Below, piece after piece: positions 59,610 through 64,000 of a stretch of DNA of 64,000 bases; the first letter of the stretch is position 1; each line of letters starts with the position of its first letter. The DNA is from Lingula anatina. Taxonomy: Eukaryota; Brachiopoda; Lingulata; Lingulida; Lingulidae. A program made the position numbers and the translations under genes. The notes under the pieces are model-generated. The model saw nothing but the letters and a program-made list of their open reading frames with translations. It searched no databases and was not told the DNA's origin. The DNA is taken from positions 8,701 to 72,700 of the forward strand of contig NW_019776035.1 in NCBI RefSeq assembly GCF_001039355.2. The letters run 5' to 3'.

Positions 59610-60890
59610 TTTTTTCTGAAGCTCCTGTTAGACTAAGCTTGTGACTGTTTTACCATAATGAGAGAGAGCCAAAATTTGCTTTCCAAGCAGTCACAAGGCT
59701 GTACATTTTAACAGAGGCATTTCTTAAGTGTTGAAAGGCACACTGTTCACACTGTGTGTGTCCCAGTTTGCAGTCCCGAGTGAGTGTTACTGTTCTTTGG
59801 CAGGTGTGCTGTGAGGTAAACTAGTGATCAACATCCCAGCCCATTTATACATTTCAACAAGGTGGAGGCACCTTATAGTTAAATACTGTTGAAGTATGTG
59901 TGAAATGATACAATGATCTTTTAAATTGCAGCATAGAACATGTGTTAATTCTTTGATCTGTGCTGATAGTGATCACCCATAGTTTATGTCATATCTGACT
60001 GATGTGTTAAACCTAAAAAATCTTTAAAAGATGTTTTGCTTTTCCAATTGGCTTACTGACACATAATCATTTTCACCAGAAAGCTTTATACTTCAACTTA
60101 TTTAAATTTCATTTACTCTGTATGTCACAACAGACTGATGTGGTGAACTTTTGCATGATCATCTATGCCCCCTTGACTTGCTGTTATATCTTTTTTCACC
60201 AAAAAAGCCGTGAGTTTCGACCTGTTTAAGTTACTGTACACTGCATTTAATTAGCCATTAGGAAAAAATGCTCAAATAAAACATGTAATTTGAGTTTGGT
60301 ACAACATGATTTTTTAGGACCCCTTTTTTTTTTAATGACACATGCAGGTCGCCATTTTCTGTAATAAATTGATTAATGTATTTTCAATATTCCTTTCCAG
60401 GAAGTCTCTGTTTTGTCTTGAAATCATTTTTCCTGGGGAAATGTGGACTTTTTGTTGGAAACTAGTGCAAACTAACACTTTTATTGATTGGCTACACTCC
60501 AGGATGTCAAAATAGTGCATTGTTTAATTTTATTGGTTGATCAAATCAGATGCTCTCCAGCATAGCAACTGTGTGAACAAAGCAGGCAGTTTATTGATAA
60601 TCTTTTCTCAGGGGTCGTGTTATTTTCTAGATATAATTTCTCTTCTGTATCTCACAGAAATTTTGTAGTTATTTCAATAAAGTGATGGGCAAACAGAAGG
60701 AAAGATTGCAGCATGCTGCCTGGTATTTAAAGTCCTGTAAAGATGAGGAGCTTTCTGTTATGCCAGTGACCATAAAATGACATTTAAAGTAACAATTGGC
60801 AATTTGTCCACCAAACACTGCTGAGGGCAAAAATCATGTGGGTTGATGATGTATTCATAGGGGAGAAATTATTTCTCTGAACTTATAATA

Positions 60891-61053
60891 CAGGCCCGTA
60901 GCCAGCAATTTCAAAAGGGGGGTTCCTTTTTGAAAAAGTGGACCTTTTCCCATAAAAACTTCATGCACCTAGATCAAATTTTACCCAGAGTAGACCTTTT
61001 CCCAGCAAAAGGGGCAGTTCTTTCGAACCCCCCCCCCCCTGGCTACGGGCCTG
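60891..61053 (+). mobile_element. MITE of the CAGGCCCGTAGCCAG family, copy 2 (intact termini)
   Basis: Perfect 15-bp inverted termini, CAGGCCCGTAGCCAG and CTGGCTACGGGCCTG, are flanked by TA on both sides, compatible with a TA target duplication. It is 163 bp long with no ORF, and closely similar to the copy at 50065-50222. Confidence 0.9.
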
Positions 61054-61275
61054 TAATATATGAGCCATAATATTTGTTGTACATGTGTCTGTATGATTGC
61101 TTTTTAAGTTATAAATTTTTCATTATTTTTTTTCTTAGACTTTATAGCAAAAGCTTAAGATTATTTAAATATTGAATAGAAATGGACTTTTTTATAAGCA
61201 GAAATGGTGCATCATCATCATTATTATCGTCATCACCACATTAAGTCTAAAATTGATCTTCCAACTTGATTGCAG

Positions 61276-61309
61276 CCAACATTGCTCAGTCCAAGATCAT
61301 GTTATCCAG
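61276..61309 (+). CDS. Candidate 34-nt second exon of the same gene
   Basis: Acceptor TTGATTGCAG and donor gtagtt flank 34 nt that, joined in phase to the exon ending at 56807, read S-N-I-A-Q-S-K-I-M-L-S. The support is only phase compatibility and splice sites. Chance occurrence is quite possible. Confidence 0.25.
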
Positions 61310-62403
61310 GTAGTTCTTTTGAGATTTAGTTTGAAATGAAATTATTTTATTTCCCCTTGACAGTGATTTTCATAAGCAGTCAAGATAATTTTTACAGCAT
61401 GACCATTATACACACACCATATTTCTAACTTAAATAAGAACAACATATAAACTCTGCAGTTGAAAGGAGTTAAACAAATGTTACCCGTAACAATGCAGAT
61501 CTATACACCTTTTAGGCCAGGCCAAGCATGAAGGCAACTGATGCGTCTGAAAATCATGAAGTTTCCTATTGTCACACTCAGTGTTCAATTAGTTGGCTTA
61601 AAGAAGACGAACAAAAGATTTTCCAGTAATAGGTTCATAATGAGGTCCAATCAGCCCAATCTTTATTCGGGGGCATTTCACAGTGGGCTGCTAATTGTCA
61701 ATTATATCAGAAGATCTTTGTAATTATCTGTTCGTCTCTCTAACTGTGACATGACAAGGTTGCCAGAGATTGAATGTGGATGTGAATGTGTTGTTCATCC
61801 TCTCAGGGCATACTAGATTTGTTCCAACTGAGTTGATGAACATCTTCATTTCACTTTTTTTTTCTTGCTGACTAAATCCGGAGAGATTTTTATGCTTGAC
61901 CTGCTAGTCATTGAGAGAATGTGAAAATGAGGTGGATAAGCAAATAGGCTTGAGGGCTTAAAGAAGAGGCACACATCCTTGAGAATATATATATATGGTC
62001 CATGCAGAATGCTGCATGTTTTAAAATATATGTCAAAAACATATCACCACTATGTCAGTTTATAAGATGATTTGAGAATACATAGAAAAATATGTCATTA
62101 TCTTTTCTGACCTCTGTGAAAGAGTACACATCTCCCCTTTCTCAGTTACAGCTTTTGTAGATTTAACATGCTGATAACCCTTTTAAAAATCGTTGGCAAA
62201 CCTCTACATACAGTTTTAGTTTTTGGATGTGGTAAGTGAAGTCCCTGATGTTGAATTCTGTATGTTTGGATATGCCACTGCTCTTTGTTTTCACTGTCTC
62301 ATTACACAGTAATGGATATATAGACTGGATATATGACAAGGTCTCCTAAATTCACACTATTCTACAACAGACTGAGTCCGACTCGATCCCTGAGACTTAT
62401 GCT

Positions 62404-62454
62404 CCTATTCCACACCTACTCGTAATGTGGGATTTGTAGTGGGTGTGGAATAGG
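62404..62454. repeat. 17-bp inverted repeat
   Basis: CCTATTCCACACCTACT (62404-62420) against AGTGGGTGTGGAATAGG (62438-62454), 16 of 17 paired, 17-nt loop. Its role is unknown. Confidence 0.85.
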
Positions 62455-64000
62455 GGCAATACAATTTCATGTGAATGAAGCCTTAGTGTGCAGATAGGCA
62501 GGAGGAGGGTGGGCGGGGGAGCGATCAAATTTAGGCTGGCTGATATCAGATTGAGCAATGAAGATTCATGTAAAATGTAGAATAAAAACTGTCCAAGATG
62601 CACACTGTGGAAGGCATATTCACAGTCTTTGTTTCTGACTGAAAGAACATTTGGATTAGATGTGCCCTGACATGGTACATCAGTTGAGAGCAAATCACCA
62701 TCTGTCCGTGTTTTTGTTGTGTTTTTGTGAAAGGAGTTAAGCAATTTTCTCCACTCTTCTTGTAATTAACATTGTTATTTTACACAGCAGGCTATTTTCT
62801 ATTCTAATTAGGAAAAAATATCTTTCTTCAGTTGTGTTCTTGGAGAAAAAAAATTTCTTAGAGAATGAAGTATCCCAGTAAAGTTAAGAAAGCCATTTTT
62901 TTTTAGCTCATCTTCCCTGTTTTAATAGACCTGTGTGTTGATTGCATTTTGATACCTTGCCCCTACATCTTTTTTCATTCATTAAGAACATTGTATCAGA
63001 ATACATTTTATTGCTCAAATTTTAATTAAAAAAAATTGCTATACTAGGCCTCTGTGCACACCTTGGATTTTTATCAATAGGTCTGTATTTTGTTGGTAGG
63101 AAAGGGGTGGGTGTTAATTATAGTGCTTGGGGATGAGTCCTATGATATATTTTTTGACTCTGTACCCTTAAAGAACGATTTATCCAATAAAGTTAAAGGT
63201 GTCTTACTAGAATTTTGATATTCCCTAGTGGGCTTGTAGTTAACACTTGAAAGCAAATCCCCCGCCCCTTACGTTACTGTGCTCATCTGTATAACATGGA
63301 AGACAGCCAAGGGTTGCAGCAGAATTAAAACCCAGACCGCAGAGTAATTATGTGCTTAATTAATCTTCAAATTGCTGCACAGACACTTAAGGCACAGTCA
63401 TGTTACTTAGCAAGTTGGTGGGGAGGAAAATGTAGAGACCAAAGAAACTTGATTGACCCAGAATTAGAGATCTGAAGAAGTTTTTAAATGCTGAATTTGT
63501 GATATAAGTGAGAGTGAGCTGTTATTTTTTATCAGTCTGCAAAAGACGACAAATTGTTTCAGTTTTGTGTCAAACATGGCAGCATGCATCTTTTAATATT
63601 TGTCAATCACAATAACATTTTTAATTTTTATTTCAAAAGCTGACAGTCTGTTTTTTAACCTCACCAAGTTGACAAAGAATAAGCTATAAATTGAGGAACA
63701 CAAGTATATGTTCCCAAACCTGTGTTAATTGCTATAAGTACCTGCTAGCACAGTAGGTCATGCTAGCTGATTTTGCTCACAGCAATGCATGACCCGCCAT
63801 GGAGACCTGTGTATATGTTGAACATATTTAAGGGCTTTATGACGCCTCTAAAAATTATAGTAGACTGAAATATGACAACTTGTACTTATGCATGTTTTTG
63901 AATTATACATTGTAGATATAATTATATATTATAAGCATTAAATTAAATTATTTTTAGCTATTTGTTTTTTTTATATTTTTAAGAGATACTGGTATATGTG

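Larger units (their letters stand above)
56808..64000. other. AT-rich region, probably the first intron of the gene starting at 56711
   Basis: Apart from a microsatellite, one MITE, one hairpin and one weak exon candidate, I see no gene, RNA or further repeat on either strand. Short open frames here lack recognisable domains. Confidence 0.55.

Noticed and set aside
62397-62744. 115-residue minus-strand open frame
   Set aside because: It runs through a hairpin and low-complexity sequence with no domain and no exon-like boundaries.

Overview
The window reads as nuclear DNA of an intron-rich, AT-rich invertebrate, most likely a marine lophotrochozoan such as a mollusc or relative. The grounds are GT-AG introns, small exons with kilobase introns, many miniature transposons, an invertebrate-type ceramide phosphoethanolamine synthase (CPES)-like gene, a RING-NHL TRIM gene and a tandem U2 snRNA cluster. 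The species cannot be named from the sequence. The assembly is a draft: there are N gaps at 34830-34868 and 54085-54686, and four single N bases at 14646, 16528, 18196 and 46769. Three of these single Ns separate duplicated copies. The fourth sits where a PIGN exon has been lost.

Layout. (1) 182-11523 (+): ten exons of a gene whose 5' end lies left of the window. It encodes a CPES-like CDP-alcohol phosphotransferase fused to a C-terminal HxGH cytidylyltransferase domain. (2) 14160-35467 (+): PIGN, GPI ethanolamine phosphate transferase 1. Its start codon appears to be split by an intron, and it has two clear U12-type introns near the 3' end, a duplicated exon and a missing exon. (3) 19782-21761 (+): a single-exon RING/NHL TRIM-type gene lying inside a PIGN intron. 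(4) 38346-42560 (-): an UNC93A-like membrane protein, convergent with PIGN, with a long N-terminal extension carrying a triplicated motif. (5) 43000-50757: repeat-rich intergenic DNA with a 4-copy tandem repeat, a TTAA-flanked MITE and a 1294-bp duplication. (6) 50772-55490 (-): a tandem array of U2 snRNA genes with four intact copies, one truncated copy and one relic, in units of about 1 kb. (7) 56711 onward (+): a probable first coding exon of an unidentified membrane-associated gene, with one weak candidate second exon.

The first two genes both deal with ethanolamine-phosphate head groups. The first would make CDP-ethanolamine (or an aminoethylphosphonate analogue) and pass it to ceramide. 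PIGN moves phosphoethanolamine from phosphatidylethanolamine onto the first mannose of GPI anchors. Their adjacency is a curiosity and there is no evidence of co-regulation. All exon boundaries were placed by hand from reading frame, GT/AG sites and family similarity. Reading phase closes throughout every gene except at the one missing PIGN exon.
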